The notes: generated by a model not told the origin, from the sequence alone. Positions 1 to 10,401 are shown, counted from the stretch's first letter. The stretch is DNA of 24,238 bases from an uncultured Angelakisella sp. (GCA_910585525.1 CAJUFR010000032.1:1-24238), one strand, 5' to 3'. Program-made: numbers and translations.

Positions 1-296
1 GCCCCGGCCAGGGGGGTGCGGATGTCGTGGGAGATGCAGGCCATGGTGTATTTCAACTCCTGCTCCCGGTTCCGGGTCTCCAGGCGAAGCTGCCGGCCCT
101 CTTCCAGCCGGGCGTTTACCGCCTGGCAGAGCCGCCGGGGCGCCGGGCCGGGCATCCTCACCGTCAGGCGGAGGTTGCTCTCGGCCGGCGTTTCCTCCAG
201 TATCCGGGCCATCTCCAGCAGTTGGACGCGGTAGGACCACAGCCGCAGGATGGCGGCGGCCAGGGCGGCAAGGGCCAAGATCAGGACCAACAGCAT
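1..296 (-). CDS. Sensor histidine kinase, N-terminal part (cut by window start)
   Basis: This is the first 98 residues of a membrane histidine kinase; the rest lies outside the window. One hydrophobic helix covers about residues 2-18, followed by a linker with a coiled-coil look (about 22-85). The dimerisation/phosphoacceptor H-box then appears as SHDIRTPL, with the phosphorylated histidine at about residue 90. No extracellular sensor domain is present, which is typical of kinases that sense through a partner ABC transporter or the membrane. The start is fixed by AAGGAGA seven bases upstream. That ribosome site overlaps the stop codon region of the permease gene, so the kinase is very probably co-transcribed with the ABC genes. 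Its likely partner is the OmpR-type regulator at 2270-2941. The catalytic ATPase domain cannot be seen. Confidence 0.9.
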   Translation of the reverse strand, partial: MLLVLILALAALAAAILRLWSYRVQLLEMARILEETPAESNLRLTVRMPGPAPRRLCQAVNARLEEGRQLRLETRNREQELKYTMACISHDIRTPLAG

Positions 297-308
297 AGAA
301 ACGTCTCC

Positions 309-1115
309 TTAAATATCCTTTTTTTCCATCGCAAACAGACAGCCAAGCCCGTAAACGGCCATCCAGGCCACGGTACAGGCCAGGACGGCCCCCACCTGGG
401 TGATGCCGGTCTGGGGCAGATATACCCCCTTTACCACCGGGGCCAACAGATACCCCTCCAGGGGAGGCCAACGCAGCAGCCTGCCCGCCGTCCCCAGCAG
501 CACCGCCGTCAGCCCGCTTCCCGCCACCAGGGACAGGATGATGCCCAGGGTGGTGCTCCTGGTGAGCAGCACCAGTGCCAGGGCCATCAGGGCAAAGGCC
601 CAGTGGGGCAGCCACAGCAACACCACATACCCCAGGATGTCGGGGACGGCGCAGGGCTGCGGGCGCAGCCCGTAGAAATAGGGCGACGACAGGATGAGCG
701 CGGCGCCAAGAACGGTGATGATTCCGCTGTACACCCCGGCGGTCAGCGCCTTGGCCAGGACGTAGTCCACCCGGCGGGGCTGGACACAGCAGATGTTTTT
801 GACAAAACCGCTGGAAAAATCGCCGTTGGCAAAAAGGGTCATCCCGATGCCGGTGACCACCAGCAGGAAGCCGCCCCCCAATGTCTCGTGGGCCAGGTCC
901 AGCTGGTCCATCTTGCGGATCTCCTCGGCGATGCGCTGGTCGTGCTCGTCGACATCGGCGCCCTGGGCACTCATCTCATCCAGCGTTTCCGGGTCGGTGA
1001 TATAGGCGGCCATCGCCGACACCATCAGGATCAGTATGGCGGCCACCGCCAGCAGGATGTAAAAACTCCGGCTTTTCAGCAGCCGCCGGATATCGGTTTT
1101 CAGCAGGTTAAACAT
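309..1115 (-). CDS. ABC-2 type transporter permease (peptide antibiotic resistance type)
   Basis: This 268-residue integral membrane protein is the permease partner of the ATPase encoded just upstream. A basic cytoplasmic N-terminus (about 1-16) leads into a first membrane helix at about 18-38. A polar, acidic segment of about 50 residues follows, and then about five hydrophobic stretches run to the C-terminus. This is the layout of LanE/G or BcrB-like permeases of lantibiotic and bacitracin export systems. The ATG at 1113-1115 overlaps the end of the ATPase gene by 8 bases, indicating translational coupling; in-frame upstream starts would run far into the ATPase gene. Family assignment rests on topology and context, since such permeases diverge strongly in sequence. 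The substrate is not determined. Confidence 0.85.
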   Translation of the reverse strand: MFNLLKTDIRRLLKSRSFYILLAVAAILILMVSAMAAYITDPETLDEMSAQGADVDEHDQRIAEEIRKMDQLDLAHETLGGGFLLVVTGIGMTLFANGDFSSGFVKNICCVQPRRVDYVLAKALTAGVYSGIITVLGAALILSSPYFYGLRPQPCAVPDILGYVVLLWLPHWAFALMALALVLLTRSTTLGIILSLVAGSGLTAVLLGTAGRLLRWPPLEGYLLAPVVKGVYLPQTGITQVGAVLACTVAWMAVYGLGCLFAMEKKDI

Positions 1116-2019
1116 GGTCCGCCCCTCCCATCTTCTCCAGGAAATACCCCTCCAGGTCCTGCCGGTGCAGGCCCATCTCCTCCACGGCGATGCCCGCCTG
1201 GGCAAGGAGTTGTCCCACCGCCCTGGCGTCCGCCGTCTCATAGATGCGGAGTTCCCCCTCCGGCCGCATCTCCCAGCGGGTCAAATGCAGCTGCTGTTCC
1301 AGCAAGGCAGCCGCCTTCTGGGGCTGGTCGGCCTTTATATGCAGGTAGTCGGTGCACTTCTGCTCCAACTCCCCGGCGGTAAGCTGTTCCACCAGCCGCC
1401 CCTGCTGAATGATGCCGTACCGGGTGGCGATCTTGCTTAACTCCCCCAGGATATGGGAACTGATGAGGATGGTCAGCCCCCGCTCCCGGTTCAGCCGGAG
1501 CAGCAGGTCCCGCATCTGCCGGATGCCCTCCGGGTCCAGGCCGTTGATGGGCTCATCCAGCAGCAGCAGGTCCGGCCCGCCCAGCAGCGCCAGCCCCACC
1601 CCCAGCCGTTGCTTCATGCCCATGGAGTAGTGGCGCACCGGCTTTTTCTCACCGGGGGAAAGGCCCATGATCTCCATGACCTCATCGGTCTGCCGCTCCG
1701 GGCTGTCCAGCCCCAGCAGGCCGGCGTAGAGCCGCAGGTTCTCCCGTCCGCTCAGGTCGGGGTAGAGCCCCGGCTGTTCAATAAGCGCCCCCACCCGGCG
1801 GCGGGCCACCGGGTCCCGGACCGGCTTGCCAAAGAGCAAAATCTCCCCCATAGTGGGCCGGGCCAGGCCGCACAGGAGTTTGAGGGTGGTGGATTTCCCT
1901 GCCCCGTTCCGGCCGATGAAGCCATAAATATCCCCCTGCTCCACTTGCAGGTCCAGATGATCCACAGCCCACCGGTTCTTGTACCGTTTGGACAGCCCCA
2001 TGGTCTGTATCACTGCCAT
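1108..2019 (-). CDS. ABC transporter ATP-binding protein (BcrA/LanF-like)
   Basis: This is a 303-residue cytoplasmic ATPase that powers the adjacent permease. All nucleotide-binding motifs are present: Walker A GRNGAGKS at 36-43, Q-loop Gln about 82, ABC signature SMGMKQR at about 132-138, Walker B LLLLDEP at 151-157 and switch His about 189. The family-typical IYGFIGRNGAGKST context and the C-terminal extension of about 90 residues match bacitracin/lantibiotic export ATPases (BcrA, LanF) and related ABC-2 systems. The start at 2019 is chosen because AAGGAGG lies 8 bases upstream; the longer in-frame extension has no ribosome site. It is the first gene of a three-gene set (ATPase, permease, kinase) read leftwards. 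A 250-base gap separates it from the response regulator gene. Confidence 0.93.
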   Translation of the reverse strand: MAVIQTMGLSKRYKNRWAVDHLDLQVEQGDIYGFIGRNGAGKSTTLKLLCGLARPTMGEILLFGKPVRDPVARRRVGALIEQPGLYPDLSGRENLRLYAGLLGLDSPERQTDEVMEIMGLSPGEKKPVRHYSMGMKQRLGVGLALLGGPDLLLLDEPINGLDPEGIRQMRDLLLRLNRERGLTILISSHILGELSKIATRYGIIQQGRLVEQLTAGELEQKCTDYLHIKADQPQKAAALLEQQLHLTRWEMRPEGELRIYETADARAVGQLLAQAGIAVEEMGLHRQDLEGYFLEKMGGADHV

Positions 2020-2122
2020 ACAAATGCCTCCTTTTTTGTTTGTAAGAACCTGTTCCGTATCTAGACGCGCGGCGGATGGCAAAGGATTTTTTCGTCAGGC
2101 GCGGGCAAATTTTTGCGGCAAT

Positions 2123-2151
2123 ACTGTATCTATCGCAAATCAATTTGGCAA
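2123..2151 (-). promoter_or_regulatory. Putative promoter of the ABC-permease-kinase operon with flanking palindromes
   Basis: Read on the minus strand, TTGCCA (2146-2151) and TACAGT (2123-2128) are separated by 17 bases, a plausible but weak housekeeping promoter about 100 bases before the ATPase start. Two short palindromes lie here: CAAATCAATTTG at 2136-2147, overlapping the -35, and GCAAATTTTTGC at 2105-2116, downstream of the -10. They are candidate binding sites for the neighbouring response regulator. The 250-base gap 2020-2269 holds no convincing gene. Confidence 0.4.
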
Positions 2152-2269
2152 AGCACGGCGGAAAAAGACCTGCCAGTCGGCCTGCGGATCAATGCTGAAC
2201 CGGTTCTCAGTGCAGTTTAACAGACGAGTGCCCAAACATCGCAAAGCAAAGGTAAAGAAAGCGCAAAGT

Positions 2270-2941
2270 TTACCGGGCCAGTTTGAAGCCGATGCCCCAA
2301 ACGGTCTGGATGTAGCCATCTGTGCCGCTGGGCCGCAGCTTGGCCCGGATGTTGCTAATGTGGACGGTGATGGTCTTGTCCTCCACGGCGCAGGTCTCCT
2401 GCCAGACCGCCTCGTAAATCTGCTGCTTGGTAAAGACCCGCTTGGGGCGGCCCGCCAGCAGTTCGACGATCTTGAATTCGTGGGCGGTGAGGGCCACCGG
2501 TTGGCCGGCGGCGGTGAGGGTCATGGCCTCTGTGTCCAGCACCCAGTCCCGGTAGCGCAGCAGTTCCCCCGCGGGGGCGGCGCTGGCGTGGCGCAGCTGC
2601 ACCAGTATCCTGGCCCACAGTTCCTCCAGCTGGAAGGGCTTGGTCAGATAGTCGTCCGCCCCCAGGCCCAGCAGTTCCACCTTGTCGGACAGTTCCGTTT
2701 TGGCCGACAGCACGATCACCGGCACCCGGCTGGTTTTCCGTATCTCCCGGATAAGTTCGCTGCCGGACAGCCCCGGCAGCATCAGGTCCACCAGCAGCAG
2801 GTCAATGTCGTTGTCCCGCCAGAGCATCCGGCCTTCGGTGCCGGAAAAGGCCTGGGTGCACCGGCAGCCCTGCCGCCGCAGGTATTCGGCAGTAAAATGG
2901 TTGATATCGGTATCGTCTTCCACCATCAAAATGTGGGGCAT
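2270..2941 (-). CDS. OmpR-family response regulator
   Basis: This 223-residue DNA-binding regulator is the expected partner of the kinase at the window start. The receiver domain (about 1-115) has the acidic pair Glu8/Asp9-Asp10, the phosphoacceptor Asp52 in VDLMLPG and the conserved Lys101 in TKPF. A winged-helix domain follows (about 128-222) with the usual TAHEFKIVELL start and an ITVHISNIRAKL recognition-helix region. Length and domain order are standard for the family. The start is supported by AAGGAGG about 7 bases upstream. It lies upstream of, and in the same direction as, the ABC transporter operon and probably activates it when the kinase signals antimicrobial stress. That function is inferred from context; the fold is certain. 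Confidence 0.94.
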   Translation of the reverse strand: MPHILMVEDDTDINHFTAEYLRRQGCRCTQAFSGTEGRMLWRDNDIDLLLVDLMLPGLSGSELIREIRKTSRVPVIVLSAKTELSDKVELLGLGADDYLTKPFQLEELWARILVQLRHASAAPAGELLRYRDWVLDTEAMTLTAAGQPVALTAHEFKIVELLAGRPKRVFTKQQIYEAVWQETCAVEDKTITVHISNIRAKLRPSGTDGYIQTVWGIGFKLAR

Positions 2942-2974
2942 GGGAGGGCCTCCTTGTCAGTTTTCGTTTTTATC

Positions 2975-2980
2975 ATTATA
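2975..2980 (-). promoter_or_regulatory. -10 element (TATAAT) before the response regulator
   Basis: A perfect TATAAT on the minus strand lies 33 bases before the regulator ATG. No good -35 hexamer is visible at 16-18 bases, so promoter strength is uncertain. Confidence 0.4.
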
Positions 2981-3046
2981 CCGCATTCAGAAAAGTTGGG
3001 GAACATCTTTCCGTGGAGACTTGACGGCGGGGAGGGGACTTCTCCA

Positions 3047-3088
3047 ACACCAAAACGGCCATGGCATAAGCCACGGCCGTTTTGGTGT
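3047..3088. terminator. Strong 19-bp hairpin, bidirectional terminator-like
   Basis: Arms at 3047-3065 and 3070-3088 pair over 19 positions with one mismatch and an ATAA loop. The core is an AAAACGGCC/GGCCGTTTT stem, the usual shape of a bidirectional intrinsic terminator in which the T-run is part of the arm. The single mismatch becomes a G-U pair only in the minus-strand RNA, which mildly favours that direction. It sits between divergent genes, so it does not terminate either neighbour; see the candidate small RNA. Confidence 0.55.
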
Positions 3089-3160
3089 GTTTGAGGTGTG
3101 TGTTTTTGAGGAGGGTAGTATCGTACCCGGTGGAGGTTTTTGTTCCTCTCCCTTGGTACG
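3047..3160 (-). ncRNA. Candidate small RNA between response regulator and lexA
   Basis: A perfect TATAAT on the minus strand (3166-3171) would start a transcript near 3159. The terminator-like hairpin at 3047-3088 would end it after about 110 bases. The RNA would have no start codon but carries CCTCC twice within A/C-rich single-stranded-looking stretches, which could pair with AGGAGG ribosome sites. No good -35 is visible. It may equally be just part of the response regulator leader. Confidence 0.25.
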
Positions 3161-3165
3161 TTTTT
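3122..3165 (+). terminator. Terminator-like hairpin upstream of lexA
   Basis: CGTACC (3122-3127) pairs with GGTACG (3155-3160), with an inner GGAGG/CCTC pairing, and the hairpin is followed directly by TTTTT on the plus strand. It may insulate lexA from upstream readthrough. The stem is interrupted, so it is weaker than the neighbouring hairpin. Confidence 0.35.
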
Positions 3166-3283
3166 ATTATACCACCGGTAAAAAATCAGTTGTTACCGCA
3201 TTGTAAATAAACATCATAGGTTTTATGAAAAGCAAAAAGCGGCAAAAAACCGGCTTTTTTGCAAAAAAATCCCGCCGATCACT

Positions 3284-3322
3284 AAACATATGTTTGAAAT
3301 CCCGCCCGGTCTGTGTTATACT
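3284..3322 (+). promoter_or_regulatory. lexA promoter with overlapping LexA-box-like operator
   Basis: TTGAAA (3294-3299), a 17-base spacer and TATACT (3317-3322) with an upstream TGT (extended -10) make a strong housekeeping promoter 60 bases before lexA. The 12-base palindrome AAACATATGTTT (3284-3295) covers the start of the -35. It closely resembles the Firmicute SOS box core GAACnnnnGTTC. Binding here would block RNA polymerase, giving the usual LexA autorepression. Confidence 0.75.
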
Positions 3323-3381
3323 ATATGCAGAGATCGACCGAACGCCCATCCGCCCGGAACACCAAGAAGGAGGTCCCCCCT

Positions 3382-3969
3382 ATGGCAGACATGAATCCAA
3401 AGGCGCTCCAGATACTCAACTATATCCGTGACCGTATCGACGACGGGCTGCCCCCCTCTGTCCGGGAGATCTGCGCCGCCCTGGACATCAAGTCCACCTC
3501 CACCGCCCACAAGTACCTGGGGGAGTTGCAGGAGCGTGGGCTCATCGAAAAGAGCAGCCACCTCAACCGCGCCATCACCCTGCCGGATGACCGGAGCATC
3601 CGGGTCCCCCTGGTGGGTACCGTCACCGCCGGGCAACCGATCCTGGCGGTGGAGGAGATCGAGGGCTACATCCCCTTCCGCAGCCGCAGCCTGCACTCTA
3701 AGGACCTGTTCGCCCTGCGGGTGCGGGGGGAGAGCATGATCGACGCCGGCATCCTGGACGGGGATATCGTCATCATCCGCCGCACCCCCGCCGCCGAAAA
3801 CGGTGACATCGTGGTGGCCCTGGTGGAGGACGAGGCCACCGTCAAGCGGTTCTACAAGGAGGCGGGCCACTACCGCCTCCAGCCGGAAAACGACACCATG
3901 GAGCCCATCATCGTGGATTCGGTCTCCATCCTGGGCCGGGTCATCTCCCTGGTGCGGGAGTACGAGTGA
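3382..3969 (+). CDS. lexA: LexA, SOS-response repressor
   Basis: This 195-residue repressor of DNA-damage genes inactivates itself by cleavage when RecA filaments form. The N-terminal winged helix (about 1-65) has the typical PPSVREICAALDIKSTSTAH recognition region. The cleavage site is Ala83-Gly84 in VTAGQP. The peptidase dyad is Ser118 in RGESM and Lys155 in ATVKRF, spaced as in known LexA proteins. The ATG at 3382 is preceded by AAGGAGG; an upstream in-frame ATG at 3313 overlaps the promoter and is rejected. The gene stands alone and ends tail to tail with ferritin across a shared hairpin. A LexA-box-like palindrome on its promoter indicates autoregulation. Confidence 0.97.
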   Translation: MADMNPKALQILNYIRDRIDDGLPPSVREICAALDIKSTSTAHKYLGELQERGLIEKSSHLNRAITLPDDRSIRVPLVGTVTAGQPILAVEEIEGYIPFRSRSLHSKDLFALRVRGESMIDAGILDGDIVIIRRTPAAENGDIVVALVEDEATVKRFYKEAGHYRLQPENDTMEPIIVDSVSILGRVISLVREYE

Positions 3970-3978
3970 CAGAAAAGC

Positions 3979-4010
3979 GATCCCCCCTCCGCCGTGGCGG
4001 AGGGGGGATC
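3979..4010. terminator. Perfect 15-bp hairpin between convergent lexA and ferritin
   Basis: Arms 3979-3993 and 3996-4010 are perfectly complementary and very GC-rich, with a two-base apparent loop. The hairpin is followed by TTCTG on the plus strand and by GCTTTTCTG on the minus strand. It lies between two convergent stop codons, so it probably terminates both genes, although the T-tracts are modest. Confidence 0.75.
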
Positions 4011-4029
4011 TTCTGCCCTTGGGGCAGTA

Positions 4030-4542
4030 TCACAGCACCAGGGAGGGGGCGGAGTAGACCCTCCCGCCCAGCTGGGAATCCAGCATATACAGCCCCTTGG
4101 AATCGGAGCCGAACAGTTCCATCTTCTTCACCAGGTCGGAGGCGTTGGTCTCCTCCTCCCCCTGCTCCTTGACGAACCAATCCAGGAACTGCATGGTGCG
4201 GAAGTCCCGGGTCTCGTAGGCCGCCTCGTAGATGGTGTGGATCAGGCTGGTGACATACTTTTCGTGCTCCAGGCCGGCGGTAAGGGGGTCCATCTTGTCC
4301 TTCAGGTCGGCGGCGGGCTTGTCGATGGCCTCATAGACCACCGGGGCGCCGTTGTTTTGCAGGTACTTGACGAACAGCATGGCGTGGTCCCGCTCCTCCT
4401 GGGCCTGGATCATGTACCAGTTGGAGAAGCCGTCCAGCCCCAACTCGCTGTAGAAGTTGGAAAAGTGAAGGTACAGGTAGGCGGAGTAGAACTCCTTGTT
4501 CACCTGGGTGTTGAGAAGAGAAGCAACTTTTTCATTCAGCAT
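4030..4542 (-). CDS. ftnA: Bacterial non-haem ferritin
   Basis: This 170-residue four-helix iron-storage protein assembles into a 24-subunit shell, oxidises Fe(II) and stores it as a mineral. The ferroxidase ligands fall exactly where they do in E. coli FtnA: Glu17, Glu50, His53, Glu94 and Gln127, with Glu126, Glu129 and Glu130 for the third iron site. The helix-A signature NKEFYSAYLYL and the EERDHAM motif are also typical. The start at 4542 is chosen for homologous length; a GAAAGGAC ribosome site lies about 8 bases upstream, while the longer open frame runs through the promoter and terminator of the preceding gene. It has its own extended -10 promoter at 4601-4628. A GGGGG/CCCCC hairpin lies in the leader (about 4580-4594). 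Confidence 0.96.
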   Translation of the reverse strand: MLNEKVASLLNTQVNKEFYSAYLYLHFSNFYSELGLDGFSNWYMIQAQEERDHAMLFVKYLQNNGAPVVYEAIDKPAADLKDKMDPLTAGLEHEKYVTSLIHTIYEAAYETRDFRTMQFLDWFVKEQGEEETNASDLVKKMELFGSDSKGLYMLDSQLGGRVYSAPSLVL

Positions 4543-4600
4543 AGTGTGATGTCCTTTCTTGTCGTAACGGTGGGGTCCCGGGGGATCGCCCCCCTGGATA

Positions 4601-4628
4601 AGTATAACATGGCCAGCGGAAAAATCAA
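4601..4628 (-). promoter_or_regulatory. Ferritin promoter
   Basis: On the minus strand, TTGATT (4623-4628), a 16-base spacer and TGT-TATACT (-10 at 4601-4606) form an extended -10 promoter about 60 bases before the ferritin ATG. It lies immediately downstream of the ppdK terminator. Confidence 0.6.
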
Positions 4629-4630
4629 GC

Positions 4631-4668
4631 GAAACAAAAAGACCCGGTCCCAAACAAGGGACCAGGTC
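4631..4668 (-). terminator. Intrinsic terminator of ppdK
   Basis: On the minus strand GACCTGGTCCC pairs with GGGACCGGGTC (stem 4641-4668; the one non-Watson-Crick position is a G-U wobble in this direction). It is followed by TTTTTGTTT (4631-4639). It separates ppdK from ferritin. Confidence 0.85.
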
Positions 4669-4783
4669 TTTCATAAAATAGCCAGAAAAACAGCCCAAAA
4701 CTCCAGGCACCCGCTATCGCCTAACACAAGCAAGAGGGCGAAGCCCGGTGCAGGGCATGCCCGGCCGGGCCACCGGCCACGGC

Positions 4784-7411
<2,628 letters not shown>

Positions 7412-7448
7412 TGGTATCGACCTCCTAAGAAATTAGCACAGCGACAAC

Positions 7449-7478
7449 CTGTCCTGCCGGGACCCCCCGGGAGGACAG
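7449..7478 (-). promoter_or_regulatory. Hairpin in the ppdK leader
   Basis: CTGTCCT (7449-7455) pairs with AGGACAG (7472-7478), extended by CCGGG/CCCGG after one mismatch. It lies between the ppdK promoter and its ribosome site and is not followed by a T-run. It may stabilise the mRNA; no known riboswitch class is recognised. Confidence 0.35.
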
Positions 7479-7498
7479 GACGCCGTGCGTTCATAGTT

Positions 7499-7504
7499 AT
7501 TATA
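7499..7504 (-). promoter_or_regulatory. ppdK extended -10 promoter
   Basis: On the minus strand TGC-TATAAT is a full extended -10 element about 90 bases before the ppdK start. The -35 region is poor, as is common when an extended -10 is present. Confidence 0.6.
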
Positions 7505-7608
7505 GCAAAAACTCGGGGGCTTTACCAGAGTTTGCAGGAAAATATTCCAGATTTTTATTCCATTCCGCCCTTTCCTCCCCCCTGCTGGAAAAAGTATGGC
7601 AAAATCCC

Positions 7609-7637
7609 TTGCCAAACCGCAAAAATCTTGTCATAAT
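7609..7637 (+). promoter_or_regulatory. Promoter of the glmU-like/prs operon
   Basis: TTGCCA (7609-7614), a 17-base spacer and CATAAT (7632-7637) lie about 95 bases before the ATG. The leader contains a hairpin of about 10 bp, GGAAGCAGGG with CCCTTGCTTCC (7660-7687). Confidence 0.6.
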
Positions 7638-7733
7638 AGAAGCGATAAACGACTAGACTGGAAGCAGGGACCCCGGCCCTTGCTTCCGATACAAGGTATC
7701 GCGCCGGGGGGATCAGTCAGAGGAGGTCTATCC

Positions 7734-9011
7734 ATGACAGCCAGAAAGACTTGCGCCGTCCTGTTGGCGGCGGGGGAGCCGGGTCAGCCGGGCAGCGGCC
7801 GGGAGCGGGCGCTGTACCAGCTGTTGTTCCGCCCCCTTATCCGCTGGGTGCACGACAGCTGCGCCGAAGCGGGCATCGAGAATATCTGTGTCGCCACGGG
7901 CAGCGCCCCGGTGGACGTCCAGCGGGAACTGCCGGAAGGGGTCCCCATCGCCGAAAACGCCGCGGGCATGGCGGCTTTTCTGGCGGGGCATCGGGATGCC
8001 GATGTGCTGGTGGCCAGCGGTGACGCCCCTTTTTTATTCCCGGAAGCCATTGAGGAGGCCCTGGCCTTTCACCGGGAGAAGGGGAACGACGCCACCACCA
8101 TCGCCGCCGCCTGGAAGAATCCCGCCGCGGGGGAGGAGCAGCTTTACGACACCCGGGCCTGCTGGTTCCGGGGGGAGGCGCTGCTGGCCGCCCTGGAGGG
8201 AGGGGGCCTGCCGGAGCAGCCCCTGACCCGTGACCTTACCGCCGCCCTCCGGGAGGGAGGGGCCCAGGCGGACAGTTACTGGCTCTGCCCCGACTTCCGG
8301 GTGGCCCTGCGGGCCGCCGACCGGCAGCAGCTGGCCCTTCTCAGCCAGTTCGCCCGGGAGATGGTGCTGGAGCAGCTGTACAGCCAGGGGGTGGATATCC
8401 CCATCACCGACGGCATCATCATCGACCCCCGGGCCACCATCGGCCCCGGCACCCAGGTCCTCCCCGGCACCATCATCCGGGGGGAGACGGTGGTGGGCAA
8501 GGACGCCGTCATCGGCCCCAACTCCTGGCTGGAGGATTCCACCATCGGGGACCGGTGCGTCATCAACGCCACCTATGTCCTGGGCTCGGTGCTGGAGGAC
8601 GGGGTGGAGATCGGCCCCTTCACCCGGGTCCGCCCCGGCAGCCGCCTGGGGGCGGGGGTGAAGATCGGCAACTTCGTGGAGGTGAAAAACGCCACCGTGG
8701 GCCCCGGCACCAAATCGGCCCACCTCACCTACATTGGGGACGCCGATGTGGGAGCCCGGGTCAACTTCGGCTGCGGGGTCTGCATCGCCAACTACGACGG
8801 GGTCCACAAGCACCGCACCACCATCGGGGACGACTGCTTCATCGGCTGCAATACCAACCTGGTGGCCCCGGTGACGCTGGGGGATAAGGCGTACACCGCC
8901 GCCGGCACCACCATCACCCGGGATGTCCCCGCCGGAGCCCTTTCCATCGGCCGGGCCCGCCAGGTGGATCTGCCCGACCGGGCCAGGGAGCACCAGAAAC
9001 CGGAAAAGTAA
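7734..9011 (+). CDS. glmU: GlmU-like protein: intact acetyltransferase domain, degenerate nucleotidyltransferase domain
   Basis: This 425-residue protein has the two-domain layout of GlmU, which acetylates glucosamine-1-phosphate and then couples it to UTP to give UDP-GlcNAc for peptidoglycan. The C-terminal left-handed beta-helix (about 225-410, many hexapeptide repeats) keeps the acetyltransferase signature: His330 in SAHLTYIGDADVG and NYDGVHKHRTTIGD at about 353-365. The N-terminal domain begins with LAAGEPGQPGSGRERALYQL instead of the usual LAAGxGTRMxS..PK nucleotide-binding loop. The GTRM signature and the following PK are not recognisable; of the expected later acidic metal-site motif, VASGDAPF remains. 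The domain is also shorter than usual (GlmU is normally about 455 residues). The start has AGAGGAGGT 7 bases upstream. It is followed by prs, the arrangement seen in many Firmicutes. Whether it still makes UDP-GlcNAc is open. Confidence 0.88.
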   Translation: MTARKTCAVLLAAGEPGQPGSGRERALYQLLFRPLIRWVHDSCAEAGIENICVATGSAPVDVQRELPEGVPIAENAAGMAAFLAGHRDADVLVASGDAPFLFPEAIEEALAFHREKGNDATTIAAAWKNPAAGEEQLYDTRACWFRGEALLAALEGGGLPEQPLTRDLTAALREGGAQADSYWLCPDFRVALRAADRQQLALLSQFAREMVLEQLYSQGVDIPITDGIIIDPRATIGPGTQVLPGTIIRGETVVGKDAVIGPNSWLEDSTIGDRCVINATYVLGSVLEDGVEIGPFTRVRPGSRLGAGVKIGNFVEVKNATVGPGTKSAHLTYIGDADVGARVNFGCGVCIANYDGVHKHRTTIGDDCFIGCNTNLVAPVTLGDKAYTAAGTTITRDVPAGALSIGRARQVDLPDRAREHQKPEK

Positions 9012-9109
9012 AGACCACGCCACGGGAGAGAAGAGAGTAAAAACGGGCGTGGCCGGAGCAAGCCCCGCCGGGGCCCTCCCCGCGTCCTTGTTAAAGAGAG
9101 GAAGGAAGT

Positions 9110-10069
<960 letters not shown>

Positions 10070-10088
10070 GAAAAAGGATAGGACCACC

Positions 10089-10120
10089 GCCCCGGCCGTA
10101 AAGGCCGGGGCTTTTGCTTT
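10089..10120 (+). terminator. Intrinsic terminator of prs
   Basis: GCCCCGGCC (10089-10097) pairs perfectly with GGCCGGGGC (10103-10111) and is followed by TTTTGCTTT. It is a textbook rho-independent terminator 20 bases after the prs stop. Confidence 0.92.
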
Positions 10121-10221
10121 GCCCGGGAGACCACAAGGGGAAAACAAAAGCCCCCCTTACAAAGAAGAGGGGTGTGTCATGTGCGAACACCTTTGCAGTC
10201 CAGGTCTCCAGATACAGAATA

Positions 10222-10252
10222 ACGGCCTTCGACCAGTAAGGCCGAAGGCCGT
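10222..10252 (-). terminator. Hairpin downstream of tRNA-Lys, probable terminator
   Basis: ACGGCCTTCG (10222-10231) pairs perfectly with CGAAGGCCGT (10243-10252). On the minus strand it is followed by TATTCTGT, a weak T-tract. It lies about 35 bases past the tRNA 3' end. The rest of 10121-10288 shows no gene. Confidence 0.5.
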
Positions 10253-10288
10253 GCAGGGCGCGCCCCGGCGGCTACGCCGGCTACGCCG

Positions 10289-10364
10289 TGGTGATCCATT
10301 GGAGGCTCGAACTCCAGACCCTTTGATTAAAAGTCAAATGCTCTGCCAACTGAGCTAATGGATC
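10289..10364 (-). tRNA. tRNA-Lys (anticodon TTT)
   Basis: This is a 76-base minus-strand tRNA with the 3' CCA encoded (10289-10291). The 7-bp acceptor stem GATCCAT/ATGGATC, the D arm AGCTCAGTTGGCAGAGC, the 5-bp anticodon stem TTTGA/TCAAA with loop CTTTTAA, and the T arm TGGAG-TTCGAGC-CTCCA all pair correctly. The anticodon TTT (10329-10331) reads Lys AAA/AAG. It is a single tRNA gene with its own promoter. Confidence 0.98.
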
Positions 10365-10401
10365 ACGCAAAGAGAAAACCCTGGCGGGTCATCGTTATGA
10401 T

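Noticed and set aside
3167..3349. A 60-codon minus-strand frame across the lexA promoter
   Set aside because: It covers the lexA promoter and operator, has no ribosome site and an implausible composition.
7638..7733. A riboswitch or T-box in the glmU-like leader
   Set aside because: Only a hairpin of about 10 bp is present; no T-box sequence, no glmS-ribozyme-like core and no terminator/antiterminator pair are visible.
10179..10358. A small plus-strand ORF starting MCEHLCSPG
   Set aside because: It runs into the antisense of the tRNA-Lys gene, has no good ribosome site and overlaps the tRNA terminator hairpin.
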